Below are positions 18,231 through 31,189 of a stretch of 64,000 nt of DNA, one piece after another. A program made the translations under genes and the position numbers. Within the stretch, counting starts at the first letter, position 1. Each line of letters begins with the position of its first letter. The notes below the pieces were generated by a model. It was not told where the DNA came from and did no database searches. It saw only the letters and a program-made list of their open reading frames with translations. The DNA is from Gallionellaceae bacterium (lineage in GTDB: Bacteria; Pseudomonadota; Gammaproteobacteria; Burkholderiales; Gallionellaceae), in the NCBI GenBank assembly GCA_030823955.1, contig JAVBYO010000008.1:1-64000 (forward strand), written 5' to 3'.

Positions 18231-20045
18231 ATGAATCGTTATCCGCTGTGGAAATATCTGTTGATCGCTGCGGTGGTCGCACTCGGCTTGGTGTATGCCC
18301 TGCCCAATCTGTACGGCGAGTCACCGGCGGTGCAGGTATTGCCGTTGCGCGCGAACCTCAAGGCGGATGAGGCGTTGCTAAAGCGGGTGGATGATGCTTT
18401 GAGGGCGGCGCAACTGGTGCCGGAGGTCTTGTCCCTCGATGCCACCAGTGTCAAAGCCCGTTTCGCCGATACCGACAGCCAGTTGAAAGCCAAGGATGTG
18501 TTACATGCACAGCTCGGCGAGGATTACGTGGTGGCGCTGAATCTGCTCTCGCGTTCACCGCAGTGGCTGAGTGATATGAATGCATTGCCTATGTATCTCG
18601 GACTGGATCTGCGCGGCGGGGTGCACTTCCTGTTGCAGGTGGATATGAAGAGTGCTTTGGACAAAGCATTGGAAGCGGCTAGCAGTGATATCCGCAGCAC
18701 TTTGCGCGAGCAGAACATCGCCTATTCCGGCGTGAGTCGCGAGGGCACGTTGGTGACGGTCAAATTTCGTGATGCCGAGACGCGCACTAAAGGTGAGGCC
18801 GAACTGAAGCAGCGTTTCGGCGGTCTGGCGTTCGAGGAGCGCGATACGGGCGGTGAGGTCTTGCTGAATGCCAGTTTGAAGCCTACCGAAGAGACACGTA
18901 TCCAGGAAACGGCGGTGCAGCAGAACCTGATCACTTTACGTAACCGGGTGAACGAACTCGGTGTGGCCGAGCCGGTAATCCAGCAACAGGGCATAGACCG
19001 CATAGTGGTACAGCTGCCCGGCGTACAGGACACAGCGCGCGCTAAAGACATCTTGGGGCGCACCGCGACTCTGGAAGTGCGTTTGGTGGATGATACCCAT
19101 CAGGTTGGTGCACCCGGCTCGGTCGCTCCGTTCGGTACCGATATGTTCAAGGATCGTGACGGCACTTTCATTCTGGTGAAGAAAAGTGTGTTGTTGACCG
19201 GCGAACGCATCAGCGATGCGCAGCCAGGTTTTGACAGCCGCGACAATGAACCCGCCGTGCACATCAATCTGGATGCGGTTGGTGCACGCAAGTTCAAAGA
19301 GGCGACGCGCGAGAACGTCGGCAAACGTATGGCCATCATCCTGTTCGAAAAAGGCAAGGGCGAGGTCGTGACTGCACCAGTCATCCGTGAAGAGATCGGC
19401 GGCGGGCGCGTGCAGATCAGTGGCAAGATGACCACGGAAGAAGCCAAGGATGTCTCCCTGCTGTTGCGTGCGGGCGCGTTGGCTGCGCCGATGGATATCG
19501 TCGAAGAGCGTACCGTTGGCCCCAGTCTGGGGGCTGACAACATCGAACGCGGTTTCGATTCCACCAAGATCGGTTTCTTCGTCATCGCGATCTTCATGAT
19601 CGTTTATTACCTCATGTTTGGCGGCATCTCGGTGCTGGCGCTGGGTGTCAACCTGCTGCTGCTGGTGGCGCTGTTATCCATGCTGCAAGCGACGCTGACC
19701 TTGCCGGGCATGGCTGGTATCGCATTGACGCTGGGTATGGCGATCGACTCCAACGTGCTCATCAACGAACGTATCCGCGAAGAATTGCGCAACGGTGTGC
19801 CGCCGCAGGCGGCGATCCACGCCGGTTACGAGAACGCTTTCGCCACCATCTTCGACTCCAACATCACCACCATGATCGCCGGTATCGCGCTGTTCATGTT
19901 CGGTTCGGGGCCGATCAAGGGCTTCGCGGTGGTGCTCTGTCTGGGTATCCTGACTTCCTTGTTCAGCGCGGTGCTGGTGTCGCGCGCACTGGTCAATCTG
20001 ATCTACGGTCGCAAGGCGCGGTTGAATAAAGTTGCGATTGGCTGA
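18231..20045 (+). CDS. secD: Protein translocase subunit SecD
   Basis: Works with SecF and the proton-motive force to complete export of preproteins on the periplasmic side. 604 residues: an N-terminal membrane anchor (WKYLLIAAVVALGLVYALP), a large periplasmic P1 region containing 'GLDLRGGVHFLL', and five C-terminal membrane spans with 'GGISVLALGVNLLLL' and 'GMAIDSNVLINERIREE', whose Asp is conserved in the SecD/RND-like family. It follows yajC by 37 nt. Confidence 0.96.
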   Translation: MNRYPLWKYLLIAAVVALGLVYALPNLYGESPAVQVLPLRANLKADEALLKRVDDALRAAQLVPEVLSLDATSVKARFADTDSQLKAKDVLHAQLGEDYVVALNLLSRSPQWLSDMNALPMYLGLDLRGGVHFLLQVDMKSALDKALEAASSDIRSTLREQNIAYSGVSREGTLVTVKFRDAETRTKGEAELKQRFGGLAFEERDTGGEVLLNASLKPTEETRIQETAVQQNLITLRNRVNELGVAEPVIQQQGIDRIVVQLPGVQDTARAKDILGRTATLEVRLVDDTHQVGAPGSVAPFGTDMFKDRDGTFILVKKSVLLTGERISDAQPGFDSRDNEPAVHINLDAVGARKFKEATRENVGKRMAIILFEKGKGEVVTAPVIREEIGGGRVQISGKMTTEEAKDVSLLLRAGALAAPMDIVEERTVGPSLGADNIERGFDSTKIGFFVIAIFMIVYYLMFGGISVLALGVNLLLLVALLSMLQATLTLPGMAGIALTLGMAIDSNVLINERIREELRNGVPPQAAIHAGYENAFATIFDSNITTMIAGIALFMFGSGPIKGFAVVLCLGILTSLFSAVLVSRALVNLIYGRKARLNKVAIG

Positions 20046-20051
20046 TGATTA

Positions 20052-20083
20052 TCGCCCTTCTCCCGCAGGCGGGAGAAGGGCGA
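20052..20083. repeat. Long perfect intergenic hairpin between secD and secF
   Basis: A 15-bp perfect inverted repeat around AG (arm TCGCCCTTCTCCCGC). It has no T-tract, lies within an operon and shares its core with the palindrome at 3154-3177. It may modulate mRNA stability or uncouple secD and secF expression. Confidence 0.65.
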
Positions 20084-20114
20084 ACCCCAAGATGTGAAGT
20101 TTTAGGAGTTGCAC

Positions 20115-21047
20115 ATGGAATTTTTCAAGATTAAAAAAGACATCCCCTTCATGAGTTACGGGAAAGTGACCACCAGCATCTCGCTGGTGACTTTCCTGCT
20201 GGCGGTGTTCTTTCTGGCAACCAAGGGCTTGAACTTCGGTGTCGATTTCACCGGCGGTACCGTGATGGAAGTGCATTACGCGCAATCAGCTGACCTGAAC
20301 AAAGTGCGTGACGAGTTGAGTCGTATCGGTCTGCATGATTCGCTGGTGCAGAACTTCGGTTCCAGCAAGGACGTGCTCATTCAGGTGCCGTTGAAACAGA
20401 ACAAAGTGGGTGCCAACCTTTCCGAGCAAGTGTTGCAGACCTTGCGTGCGCAGGATGCCAGTGTCGAGTTGCGCCGCGTCGAGTTCGTCGGTCCGCAAGT
20501 GGGCAAGGATCTGGTCGAGAACGGCGCGATGGCGCTGTTGCTGGTCAGTCTGGGTATCGTCGGCTATCTGTGGATACGTTTTGAGTGGAAATTCGGTCTG
20601 GCGGCCATCATCGCCAACCTGCACGATGTCGTTATCATCCTAGGGTTCTTCGCCTTCTTTCAGTGGGAGTTCTCGCTGTCGGTGCTGGCGGCGGTGCTCG
20701 CGGTGTTGGGCTACTCGGTGAACGAATCGGTGGTGGTGTTCGACCGGATACGCGAGAACTTCCGCAAGATGCGCAAGACCGAAGTCGCCGAGATCATCGA
20801 CAACGCCATCACCCGCACCATGTCGCGTACTATCATCACCCACGCCAGCACGCAGATGATGGTCACTTCGATGCTGTTCCTGGGGGGCGAGACGTTGCAT
20901 TATTTTGCGCTGGCGCTGACCATCGGCATCCTGTTCAGTATCTATTCCTCGGTGCTGGTCGCCAGTCCGCTGCTGATGATGTTCGGCGTGTCGCGCGAGG
21001 ACTTCATCAAGCCTGAAAAGACCGAAGCGGAAGAGGTATTGCCATGA
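20115..21047 (+). CDS. secF: Protein translocase subunit SecF
   Basis: Partner of SecD. It shows the N-terminal span and 'GLNFGVDFTGGTVMEV' typical of SecF, then 'NLHDVVIILGFFAFFQWEFSLSV' and 'VNESVVVFDRIRENFR', which carries the conserved Asp/Arg pair. ATG 20115 (MEFFKIKKD) with AGGAG upstream was chosen over TTG 20109; 310 residues. The stop overlaps the start of the DedA gene (ATGATG), so the pair is coupled. Confidence 0.96.
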   Translation: MEFFKIKKDIPFMSYGKVTTSISLVTFLLAVFFLATKGLNFGVDFTGGTVMEVHYAQSADLNKVRDELSRIGLHDSLVQNFGSSKDVLIQVPLKQNKVGANLSEQVLQTLRAQDASVELRRVEFVGPQVGKDLVENGAMALLLVSLGIVGYLWIRFEWKFGLAAIIANLHDVVIILGFFAFFQWEFSLSVLAAVLAVLGYSVNESVVVFDRIRENFRKMRKTEVAEIIDNAITRTMSRTIITHASTQMMVTSMLFLGGETLHYFALALTIGILFSIYSSVLVASPLLMMFGVSREDFIKPEKTEAEEVLP

Positions 21048-21688
21048 TGGAGTTGTTAACCGGCTTTTTAGACGTCGTCCTGCATTTGGATGCGCATCTG
21101 CTGGCATTGACGCAGGAATATGGCATGTGGATCTATGCCATCCTGTTCATCATCATCTTCTCGGAGACGGGACTGGTCGTGGCGCCCTTTCTGCCCGGCG
21201 ATTCCCTGCTGTTCGTCACGGGAGCGTTATGCGGCATGGGTTCGCTGGAGTTGCAGATCCTGATGCCGCTGCTGATTTTCGCTGCTTTCAGCGGTGACAA
21301 CACCAACTACTGGATAGGACGTCTGCTCGGATTACGTCTGCTCAACCATTCCAGTCAGCGCTTCATCAAACACGAGCATCTGGAGAAGACGCATCTGTTC
21401 TTCGACAAGCACGGCGGCAAGACCATCATCTTCGCGCGCTTCCTGCCCATCATCCGAACCTTCGCACCGTTTGTGGCGGGTATCGCCACCATGAACTACC
21501 GCTTGTTCGTGATGTTCAGCGCGCTGGGCAGTCTGGCGTGGATCGGCAGCCTGACGATCGCGGGTTACTTCTTCGGCAACATCCCCATCATCAAGAACAA
21601 CCTCACCGTGATGATCCTCGTCATCGTCGTTGTTTCGTTCATTCCGGCGATCCGCGAATTCATCAAGCATCGCAGGCAGCAGGCATAA
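21044..21688 (+). CDS. DedA-family membrane protein
   Basis: 214-residue integral membrane protein of the DedA/VTT family, members of which move undecaprenyl phosphate or other lipids across the inner membrane and support membrane homeostasis. The signature 'FLPGDSLLFVTGAL' and the 're-entrant' segment 'GGKTIIFARFLPIIRTFAPFVAG' with the essential Arg pair are present. It is translationally coupled to secF, an order not part of the classical sec operon. The precise paralogue (YqjA, YghB, YabI or other) cannot be resolved here. Confidence 0.88.
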   Translation: MMELLTGFLDVVLHLDAHLLALTQEYGMWIYAILFIIIFSETGLVVAPFLPGDSLLFVTGALCGMGSLELQILMPLLIFAAFSGDNTNYWIGRLLGLRLLNHSSQRFIKHEHLEKTHLFFDKHGGKTIIFARFLPIIRTFAPFVAGIATMNYRLFVMFSALGSLAWIGSLTIAGYFFGNIPIIKNNLTVMILVIVVVSFIPAIREFIKHRRQQA

Positions 21689-21693
21689 GTCAT

Positions 21694-22641
21694 TCAAGCT
21701 GCGGGGAGCGTAGCGATTCCTCGCAGCCTCGTTGCATCCCAGTTCTGCATCGCCCAATCCAAGACCGTTCCCACATCGCTGCTGGCCAGCTCTGCAGGCG
21801 GTTGCTGCTGCAAAAAATCCAGCACACGCAACAATGTTGCAACCGGTTGGGAGACATCCACCGGTGCTGCCAAGGTCTGTTTACTCAACTTCTCTCCCAC
21901 CTCATTTACCACCACAGGCAAGTGCATGTAATGCGGAGTGGGCAGGCAGAGCAGTCGTTGTAGATGGATCTGGCGCGGCGTGGAAGCTAGCAGATCGGCA
22001 CCGCGCACAATGTGTGTGATGTTTTGAAAAGAATCATCCGCCACCACCGCCAACTGGTAGGCAAACAGCCCGTCGGCACGCTTGACGACGAAATCGCCGA
22101 GTTCTGTCTCAAGATTCTGGGAAATGTAGCCTTGCAGCACATCGTCGAATCCGGTCGTTTCGTTGTTTGTTCGCACCCGCCAAGCCGGTATCTCGCGTTG
22201 GTGTGCCATGCCGTTGCGGCAAGTCCCCGCATACACGAATCCTTCGATGCCGTTCAGCGCCGAGTCGGCGATCTCTTTGCGTGTGCAACAACACGGATAC
22301 ACCGCTTGGCGGTCTTTCAATCGTTGAAGGGTCTCTTCGTAAGCCGCTGTGCGGTGACTCTGATAGATGACGGGTTCATCGCTGCGTAGGCCGAAGGTAT
22401 CGAGTGTGCGCAGGATGTCGTCCGCCGCACCCGCCACACAGCGCGGTGTATCGAGGTCTTCCATGCGCACCAGCCAAGTGCCGAGGTGATGTTTAGCATC
22501 GAGATAACTGCCGACCGCGGCAACGAGTGAGCCGAAGTGCAACGGGCCGGTGGGGGAGGGGGCAAAGCGCCCCCTGTACTCTGGATCAGGCAGGGACCGC
22601 CTCTTCTTCAAAAGCCAGTCCGATCTTGCCATCGATAACAT
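21694..22641 (-). CDS. gluQ: Glutamyl-Q tRNA(Asp) synthetase
   Basis: Attaches glutamate to the queuosine base of tRNA-Asp. It is a GluRS-like catalytic domain without the anticodon-binding part: 'RFAPSPTGPLHFGS' (HIGH-like), zinc ligands in 'YPCCCTRKEI' and 'YAGTCRNG', and the KMSKS-like 'GEKLSKQT'. 315 residues. ATG 22641 or 22632 could both serve; both lie inside the clpA coding region, giving an overlap of about 50 nt. The gene converges with the DedA gene. It is the third queuosine gene within 7 kb, after queA and tgt. Confidence 0.92.
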   Translation of the reverse strand: MLSMARSDWLLKKRRSLPDPEYRGRFAPSPTGPLHFGSLVAAVGSYLDAKHHLGTWLVRMEDLDTPRCVAGAADDILRTLDTFGLRSDEPVIYQSHRTAAYEETLQRLKDRQAVYPCCCTRKEIADSALNGIEGFVYAGTCRNGMAHQREIPAWRVRTNNETTGFDDVLQGYISQNLETELGDFVVKRADGLFAYQLAVVADDSFQNITHIVRGADLLASTPRQIHLQRLLCLPTPHYMHLPVVVNEVGEKLSKQTLAAPVDVSQPVATLLRVLDFLQQQPPAELASSDVGTVLDWAMQNWDATRLRGIATLPAA

Positions 22642-24838
22642 CCACGGTCACTTTACCGCCGTTCGCCAGCTTGCCGAACAGCAGTTCGTCAGCCAGCGCG
22701 GAGCGGATGGTGTCCTGGATCAATCTTGCCATTGGGCGGGCGCCCATTAGCGGGTCGAAGCCGTGCTCGGCGAGATAATCCTTGAGCGCGTCGGTGAAGA
22801 TGGCATCCACCTTCTTCTCGTGTAATTGTTCTTCCAGTTGCATGAGGAATTTATCCACCACGCGCAGGATGACCGCTTTGTCCAACGACGCAAAGGAGAC
22901 GATGGCATCCAGACGATTGCGGAATTCTGGGGTGAACAGCTTCTTGATGTCGATCATTTCGTCGCCGGAAGCGGCGGTCTTGGTGAAGCCGATCTGCACC
23001 TTGTTCAATGCTTCCGCGCCCGCGTTGGTGGTCATGATGATGACCACGTTGCGGAAGTCGGCCTTGCGTCCGTTGTTGTCGGTGAGCGTGCCGTGATCCA
23101 TCACTTGCAGCAGGATGTTGAAGATATCCGGGTGCGCTTTTTCGATCTCGTCCAGCAGTAGCACGCAATGCGGCTGTTTGCTGATCATCTCGGTGAGCAG
23201 GCCGCCTTGGTCGAAGCCGACATAACCGGGAGGGGCGCCAATGAGGCGAGATACGGCATGGCGTTCCATGTATTCGGACATGTCGAAGCGGTGCAGCGGC
23301 ATGCCCATCACGTAAGCGAGCTGGCGCGCCACTTCGGTCTTGCCGACGCCGGTGGGGCCGGAGAACAGGAAGCTACCGATGGGCTTCTGCGGATTGCCGA
23401 GACCACTACGCGACATCTTGATGGCACGCGCCAATACGTCGATGGCTTTGTCCTGGCCGAACACGGTGGCCTTCAAATCGCGATCCAGATTTTTCAAAGT
23501 ATTCTTGTCATCATGCGACACGGTGCGTGCCGGGATACGGGCGATCTTGGCGATGATCTCCTCGATCTCGTGTTTGCCGACGACTTTTTTCTGTTTCGAT
23601 TTCGGCAGGATGCGTTGTGCGGCACCGGCCTCATCCAGCACGTCGATGGCCTTGTCCGGCAAATGGCGGTCGTTGATGAAGCGCGAAGACAATTCGGCGG
23701 CGCTGGTGATGGCGGCGGCGCTGAACTTGATACTGTGGTGTTCTTCGAAGCGCGTCTTCAAGCCTTTCAGGATCTCGATGGTTTGCTCGACCGAAGGCTC
23801 GGATACATCCACCTTCTGGAAGCGGCGTGACAAGGCCGAGTCTTTCTCAAAGATGCCGCGATATTCCTGATAGGTGGTCGCGCCGATACATTTCAACGCG
23901 CCACTGGAGAGCGCGGGTTTGAGCAGGTTGGAAGCGTCCATGGTGCCGCCGGAAGCGGAACCCGCACCGATGAGGGTGTGGATCTCGTCGATGAACAGCA
24001 CGGCATTCGGGGCGTCTTTCAGTTCTTTCAGTACCGCTTTCAGACGTTGCTCGAAATCTCCGCGATATTTGGTGCCGGCCAGCAGCGAACCCATGTCGAG
24101 CGAATAGACGTGGGCATCTTTGAGTATGTCAGGTACATCACCTTCAACGATACGGCGCGCCAGACCTTCGGCGATGGCGGTCTTGCCGACACCGGCTTCG
24201 CCCACCAGCAAGGGGTTATTCTTGCGGCGGCGGCAGAGTGTCTGAATGACACGTTCCAGCTCAAGGTCGCGACCAATCAGCGGGTCGATTTTTCCCGCGA
24301 GGGCCTGGGCATTCAGATCCACGGTGTAATTTTTCAGCGAGCTGTCGCTGTTGCTCTCCTGTTCGTTTTCGGTCTCGGTGGCCGATTTCTGTGCGGGCTG
24401 CTCCAGCGGCTTGTTGATGCCGTGCGCGATGTAGTTCACCACGTCGAGACGGGTGATGGCGCGCTGGTTGAGGAAATACACCGCATGCGATTCCTTTTCG
24501 CCGAACAGCGCAACGAGGATGTTCGCCCCGGTGACTTCTTTCTTGTTGGTGGATTGCACATGCAGGATGGCGCGCTGGATCACGCGCTGGAAACCCACGG
24601 TCGGCTGGGTATCCACCTCGCCGCCGCCGGGCAGGCGGGGAGTATGGGTCTCGATATGCTGGGTCAGCACCGCGCGCAGCTCGTCGAGATCCGCACCGCA
24701 GGCGCGCAACACATGCGCGGCGGAGGGATTGTCCAGCATGGCCAGCAGCAGATGCTCGACCGTGATGAATTCGTAGCGTTTCTGACGGGCTTCGACAAAG
24801 GCGAGATGGAGACTGACTTCGAGTTCTTGAGCGATCAT
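22586..24838 (-). CDS. clpA: ATP-dependent Clp protease ATP-binding subunit ClpA
   Basis: AAA+ unfoldase that feeds substrates to ClpP. 750 residues: N-domain with two Clp-N repeats (to about 145), an acidic/Ser-rich linker ([11 protein letters not shown]), then two AAA modules with Walker A 'GEAGVGKTA' and 'GPTGVGKTE'. The ClpP-docking loop is seen as 'VQIGFTK'. The ATG immediately follows the clpS stop (TAAATG), so they are coupled; ClpS directs ClpA to N-degron substrates. Confidence 0.97.
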   Translation of the reverse strand: MIAQELEVSLHLAFVEARQKRYEFITVEHLLLAMLDNPSAAHVLRACGADLDELRAVLTQHIETHTPRLPGGGEVDTQPTVGFQRVIQRAILHVQSTNKKEVTGANILVALFGEKESHAVYFLNQRAITRLDVVNYIAHGINKPLEQPAQKSATETENEQESNSDSSLKNYTVDLNAQALAGKIDPLIGRDLELERVIQTLCRRRKNNPLLVGEAGVGKTAIAEGLARRIVEGDVPDILKDAHVYSLDMGSLLAGTKYRGDFEQRLKAVLKELKDAPNAVLFIDEIHTLIGAGSASGGTMDASNLLKPALSSGALKCIGATTYQEYRGIFEKDSALSRRFQKVDVSEPSVEQTIEILKGLKTRFEEHHSIKFSAAAITSAAELSSRFINDRHLPDKAIDVLDEAGAAQRILPKSKQKKVVGKHEIEEIIAKIARIPARTVSHDDKNTLKNLDRDLKATVFGQDKAIDVLARAIKMSRSGLGNPQKPIGSFLFSGPTGVGKTEVARQLAYVMGMPLHRFDMSEYMERHAVSRLIGAPPGYVGFDQGGLLTEMISKQPHCVLLLDEIEKAHPDIFNILLQVMDHGTLTDNNGRKADFRNVVIIMTTNAGAEALNKVQIGFTKTAASGDEMIDIKKLFTPEFRNRLDAIVSFASLDKAVILRVVDKFLMQLEEQLHEKKVDAIFTDALKDYLAEHGFDPLMGARPMARLIQDTIRSALADELLFGKLANGGKVTVDVIDGKIGLAFEEEAVPA

Positions 24839-25147
24839 TTAGTTTTCCTCCATGTGGCATCTCAGGGGATGCCCATGCTGCGTTGAAAATTCTGAAACCT
24901 GTGCGACCTTCGTTTCTGCGATATCTTTGGTATATACACCACACACAGCCGAACCCTCGTTGTGTATTTTGAGCATGATTTGCGTCGCTTGTTCCTGGTT
25001 CTTTGCAAAAAACGTCTGCAACACCTCAATGACGAACTCCATCGTCGTAAAATCATCGTTCAGCAGCAGTACCTTATAAAGCTTGGGCGGCTTGGTTTTA
25101 TTGCGTTCCAGTTCAAGTACGGATGAATTTTCGTGTTTAGTTGCCAT
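24839..25147 (-). CDS. clpS: ATP-dependent Clp protease adaptor ClpS
   Basis: Recognises N-end-rule residues and delivers substrates to ClpA. The core '[20 protein letters not shown]' contains the Asn-Asp-Asp pocket residues, and '[20 protein letters not shown]' is typical. I place the start at ATG 25147 (102 residues); 25156 is an alternative. The 138-aa ORF-track form begins with unrelated sequence. It lies divergent to a cold-shock gene, as the E. coli cspD/clpS/clpA arrangement. Confidence 0.94.
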   Translation of the reverse strand: MATKHENSSVLELERNKTKPPKLYKVLLLNDDFTTMEFVIEVLQTFFAKNQEQATQIMLKIHNEGSAVCGVYTKDIAETKVAQVSEFSTQHGHPLRCHMEEN

Positions 25148-25156
25148 TGATGCCAT

Positions 25157-25378
25157 TGTTGCACTTTGTTTGACGCCATATTTGACGATTAGCGTGGTTT
25201 TTTCAAGCGTATTAAAAAAACTTGCATTAAGTGCTTGACGGCTTGGAATTAACAAAGTAAAAAGCGCGTGGGTGTTTGAATCATAAGTATCTGCAGTACT
25301 GGTTTCGCCATGTGCGGTCTTTGGAATTCAAACAGTTTAACGGGAATCCACCCGGTTTTTTTAGTAAGGAAGCAAGAC
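25157..25378. other. Divergent intergenic region and cold-shock leader
   Basis: 222 nt between clpS (-) and csp (+). It must hold both promoters. The csp side has a likely long 5' leader, as usual for cold-shock mRNAs, and AAGGAAG precedes the csp ATG. I could not fix promoter boxes with confidence and see no gene here. Confidence 0.4.
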
Positions 25379-25582
25379 ATGGCAAACGGTACAGTTAAGT
25401 GGTTCAACGACGCAAAAGGTTTCGGTTTCATCACTCCGGATGATGGTAGCGAAGATCTGTTCGCGCACTTCTCCGCAATCAACATGAGCGGTTTCAAATC
25501 GCTCAAAGAAGGTCAGAAAGTGACTTTCGAAGTTGTGCAAGGCCCTAAGGGCAAACAAGCATCCAACATCCAAGCGGGTTAA
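25379..25582 (+). CDS. Cold-shock domain protein (CspA family)
   Basis: 67-residue single-stranded nucleic-acid-binding protein that acts as an RNA chaperone. RNP1 is 'KGFGFITPD' and RNP2 '[10 protein letters not shown]' (Ala replacing the Val of E. coli). ATG 25379 fits family length; the 90-aa ORF version includes leader sequence. A strong terminator follows directly, so it is monocistronic. Whether cold-inducible or constitutive cannot be told. Confidence 0.95.
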   Translation: MANGTVKWFNDAKGFGFITPDDGSEDLFAHFSAINMSGFKSLKEGQKVTFEVVQGPKGKQASNIQAG

Positions 25583-25600
25583 TCCTCGGTTGAGTTGTGC

Positions 25601-25632
25601 AAAAAGCCCGCCACGAAAGTGGCGGGCTTTTT
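25601..25632. terminator. Bidirectional rho-independent terminator
   Basis: Perfect hairpin GCCCGCCAC-GAAA-GTGGCGGGC with A5 before and T5 after, between csp (+) and the 3' end of icd (-). The GAAA tetraloop and symmetric A/T flanks suit both directions. Confidence 0.92.
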
Positions 25633-25648
25633 GTTTTTAGTGCTTGGT

Positions 25649-28459
<2,811 letters not shown>

Positions 28460-28472
28460 AGGTCGTCTGGGG

Positions 28473-28478
28473 TATAAT
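28473..28478 (+). promoter_or_regulatory. -10 box for the fmdB-DUF502-aspS operon
   Basis: Perfect TATAAT followed by GCGCGCC, 34 nt before the fmdB start and just after the rluE stop. TTGCGT at 28452 could be the -35, but the spacer would be only 15 bp. Confidence 0.5.
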
Positions 28479-28512
28479 GCGCGCCTTTGGAAAACCCCGA
28501 TAGGAGCCCGTT

Positions 28513-28758
28513 ATGCCTATTTACGAATATCGTTGCAGTGCCTGTGGCACGCACAAAGATGTCATGCAAAAAATCAGCGACCCCGTGCTGACTACCTGTC
28601 CGGAATGCAAGCAGGAGACATTCGGCAAGCAACTCACCGCCGCTGGCTTCCAGCTTAAAGGCAACGGCTATTACGCTACCGACTTCAAAAATCCGCCCGC
28701 CCCGAAATGCGAGCCGTCGGCCTGCGCGGCATGTCCGGCCATGAGTGGTAACGCATGA
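28513..28758 (+). CDS. FmdB-family zinc-ribbon protein
   Basis: 81-residue protein with 'MPIYEYRCSACGTHKDVMQKISDP' and a Cys4 zinc ribbon (CxxC...CxxC: 'CSACG' and 'CPECK'), the signature of the FmdB putative regulatory family. The C-terminus has further cysteines (CEPSACAACPA). First gene of an operon leading to aspS; its 3' end overlaps the next gene by 4 nt. Its biochemical role is unknown. Confidence 0.9.
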   Translation: MPIYEYRCSACGTHKDVMQKISDPVLTTCPECKQETFGKQLTAAGFQLKGNGYYATDFKNPPAPKCEPSACAACPAMSGNA

Positions 28759-29348
28759 AAAAATATATTTTTACCGGCCTGTTGGTGTGGGTGCCGCTGG
28801 GTATCACGATCTGGGTACTGAAACTGACCATCAATGTGATGGACCAGTCTTTGCTGTTGCTGCCGGAATCCTGGCGTGTGCCGGGTATGGGTGTTTTGCT
28901 CACGGTTGCCATCGTGCTTTCCACCGGTCTGCTCGCGCGCAACGTGCTGGGTCAGCGCCTGCTCGATTTTTGGCATGGCATCTTGCAGCGTATCCCGGTG
29001 GTCAACAGCATCTACAACAGCGTCAAACAGGTCAGCGATACGCTGCTGTCGGACAGCGGCAATGGTTTCGGCAAGGTGTTGCTGGTGCGTTACCCGCATC
29101 CGCAGTCTTGGTCGCTGGCATTCCAGACCACGGTGCCGGGCGAGGTGACGCGAGTGCTGGACGAGGAATACGTCGCCGTGTTCGTCCCCACCACGCCCAG
29201 CCCGGTGAACGGATTCTATTTCTACGTGCGCAAGGTCGATACCATCGAACTCGATATCAGCGTGGATGTGGCGTTCAAATCCATCGTGTCGATGGGCGTG
29301 GTGGCTTCTCCCGACGACGCGGCCAGCAAGCTGGCTGCGGTCAAATAA
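28755..29348 (+). CDS. DUF502-family membrane protein
   Basis: 197 residues with two N-terminal membrane spans ('IFTGLLVWVPLGITIWVL' and 'GMGVLLTVAIVLSTGLLA') and a soluble C-terminal part ('RIPVVNSIYNSVKQV', 'TPSPVNGFYFYV'). This pattern identifies the DUF502 family, conserved but uncharacterised, and often upstream of aspS in betaproteobacteria. Start ATG 28755 overlaps the fmdB stop. Confidence 0.88.
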   Translation: MKKYIFTGLLVWVPLGITIWVLKLTINVMDQSLLLLPESWRVPGMGVLLTVAIVLSTGLLARNVLGQRLLDFWHGILQRIPVVNSIYNSVKQVSDTLLSDSGNGFGKVLLVRYPHPQSWSLAFQTTVPGEVTRVLDEEYVAVFVPTTPSPVNGFYFYVRKVDTIELDISVDVAFKSIVSMGVVASPDDAASKLAAVK

Positions 29349-29390
29349 ATATTCCCCCTTCGATCTACCCCTAACTCAACAGATTTCATT

Positions 29391-31187
29391 ATGCGTACTC
29401 ATTATTGCGGACAACTCAACGCTTCCCATCTGGATCAAACCGTCAGCCTGTGTGGCTGGGCGCATCGCCGCCGCGACCACGGCGGGGTGATCTTCATCGA
29501 CCTGCGCGACCGCGAAGGTCTGGCCCAGGTGGTGTGTGATCCCGACCGTGCGGATATGTTCAAGCTGGCCGAATCGGTGCGTAGCGAATTCGTGTTGCGC
29601 ATCACCGGCAAGGTGCGCCGTCGTCCGGCCGGCACGACCAATGCCAACATCGGCAGCGGCGAGATCGAGATCCTGTGCCATGAGATCGAAGTGCTGAATG
29701 CTGCGGTCACGCCGCCGTTCCAGTTGGACGACGAGAACCTGTCCGAGAATGTGCGCCTGACCCATCGCGTGATTGATCTGCGCCGTCCGCAGATGCAGAA
29801 GAACATGCAGTTGCGTTACAAGACCGCGCGCGCGTTCCGCCGCTTCCTCGACGATAAAGGTTTCATCGACATCGAGACACCGATGCTGACCAAGTCCACA
29901 CCGGAAGGTGCGCGCGATTACCTCGTTCCTTCGCGCGTGCATGCGGGCGAGTTCTTCGCGCTGCCACAGTCGCCCCAGTTGTTCAAGCAGATGCTGATGG
30001 TGGCGGGCTTTGACCGTTACTACCAACTCACTAAATGCTTTCGCGACGAAGACCTGCGCGCTGACCGCCAACCCGAATTCACCCAAGTGGATATCGAGAC
30101 CTCCTTCATGTCGGAAGAGCAGATCATGGTGTTGATGGAAGAGATGATTCGCACCGTGTTCAAGGAAGTGCTGGAAGTCACCTTGCCCAATCCGTTCCCG
30201 CGCATGAGTTACGGTGAGGCGATGGCCCGCTTCGGTTCGGACAAGCCCGACATGCGCGTGACACTGGAGATTACCGAAGTCACCGATGTGGTGAAGGACG
30301 TGGCGTTCAAGGTGTTCAGCGGTGTGGCGAATTCAGACAATGGCCGTGTGGCGGCCTTGCGTGTGCCGAATGGCGGCACGTTCTCGCGCGGCGAGATCGA
30401 CGACTACACCAAGTTCGTCGGCATCTACGGCGCGAAGGGCTTGGCTTACATCAAGGTCAATGACATCTCCAAATTGAACGAAGAAGGCCTGCAATCGCCT
30501 ATCGTGAAGAACCTGCATGAAGCGGCGTTGAAGACCATCATCGAACGCACCGGTGCGCAAAATGGCGACATCATCTTCTTTGGCGCGGATAAGGCCAAAG
30601 TGGTCAACGACGCGCTCGGCGCATTGCGTAGCAAGATCGGCCATGAGAAGGGCTACACCAACGGCAAGGCGTGGGAGCCGCTGTGGGTGGTGGACTTCCC
30701 GATGTTCGAGTACGACGACGAAGCCAAACGATGGAACGCCTGTCACCATCCGTTCACCGCACCCAAAGATGAGCATCTGCAATTCCTCGAAACCGATCCT
30801 GGGCGCTGTCTGGCCAAAGCCTACGACCTCGCTTTGAACGGCTGGGAGATCGGCGGCGGTTCGGTGCGTATCCACAAAGAGGCCGTGCAGAGCCAAGTGT
30901 TCCGCGCGCTCAACATCGGCGCGGAAGAAGCGCAACTCAAGTTCGGCTTCCTGCTGGATGCGCTGCAATACGGCGCGCCTCCGCATGGCGGTTTGGCCTT
31001 CGGTCTGGACCGTATCGTCACCATGATGACCGGTGCCGAATCGATTCGCGACGTGATCGCCTTCCCCAAGACCCAGCGTGCGCAATGTTTGTTGACGCAA
31101 GCGCCGTCGGCGGTGGATGAAAAACAACTGCGCGAACTGCATATCCGTTTGCGCCAGCCTGCGCCGACTGAGGCAGCCAAGGGCTGA
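29391..31187 (+). CDS. aspS: Aspartyl-tRNA synthetase
   Basis: Bacterial-type class II enzyme, 598 residues: an N-terminal OB-fold anticodon-binding domain ('[26 protein letters not shown]'), motif 2 in '[20 protein letters not shown]', the bacterial GAD insertion in the middle and motif 3 in '[14 protein letters not shown]'. It charges tRNA-Asp, the same tRNA later modified by QueA/Tgt/GluQ from this window. It follows DUF502 by 42 nt. Whether it also charges tRNA-Asn cannot be judged. Confidence 0.97.
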   Translation: MRTHYCGQLNASHLDQTVSLCGWAHRRRDHGGVIFIDLRDREGLAQVVCDPDRADMFKLAESVRSEFVLRITGKVRRRPAGTTNANIGSGEIEILCHEIEVLNAAVTPPFQLDDENLSENVRLTHRVIDLRRPQMQKNMQLRYKTARAFRRFLDDKGFIDIETPMLTKSTPEGARDYLVPSRVHAGEFFALPQSPQLFKQMLMVAGFDRYYQLTKCFRDEDLRADRQPEFTQVDIETSFMSEEQIMVLMEEMIRTVFKEVLEVTLPNPFPRMSYGEAMARFGSDKPDMRVTLEITEVTDVVKDVAFKVFSGVANSDNGRVAALRVPNGGTFSRGEIDDYTKFVGIYGAKGLAYIKVNDISKLNEEGLQSPIVKNLHEAALKTIIERTGAQNGDIIFFGADKAKVVNDALGALRSKIGHEKGYTNGKAWEPLWVVDFPMFEYDDEAKRWNACHHPFTAPKDEHLQFLETDPGRCLAKAYDLALNGWEIGGGSVRIHKEAVQSQVFRALNIGAEEAQLKFGFLLDALQYGAPPHGGLAFGLDRIVTMMTGAESIRDVIAFPKTQRAQCLLTQAPSAVDEKQLRELHIRLRQPAPTEAAKG

Positions 31188-31189
31188 AC

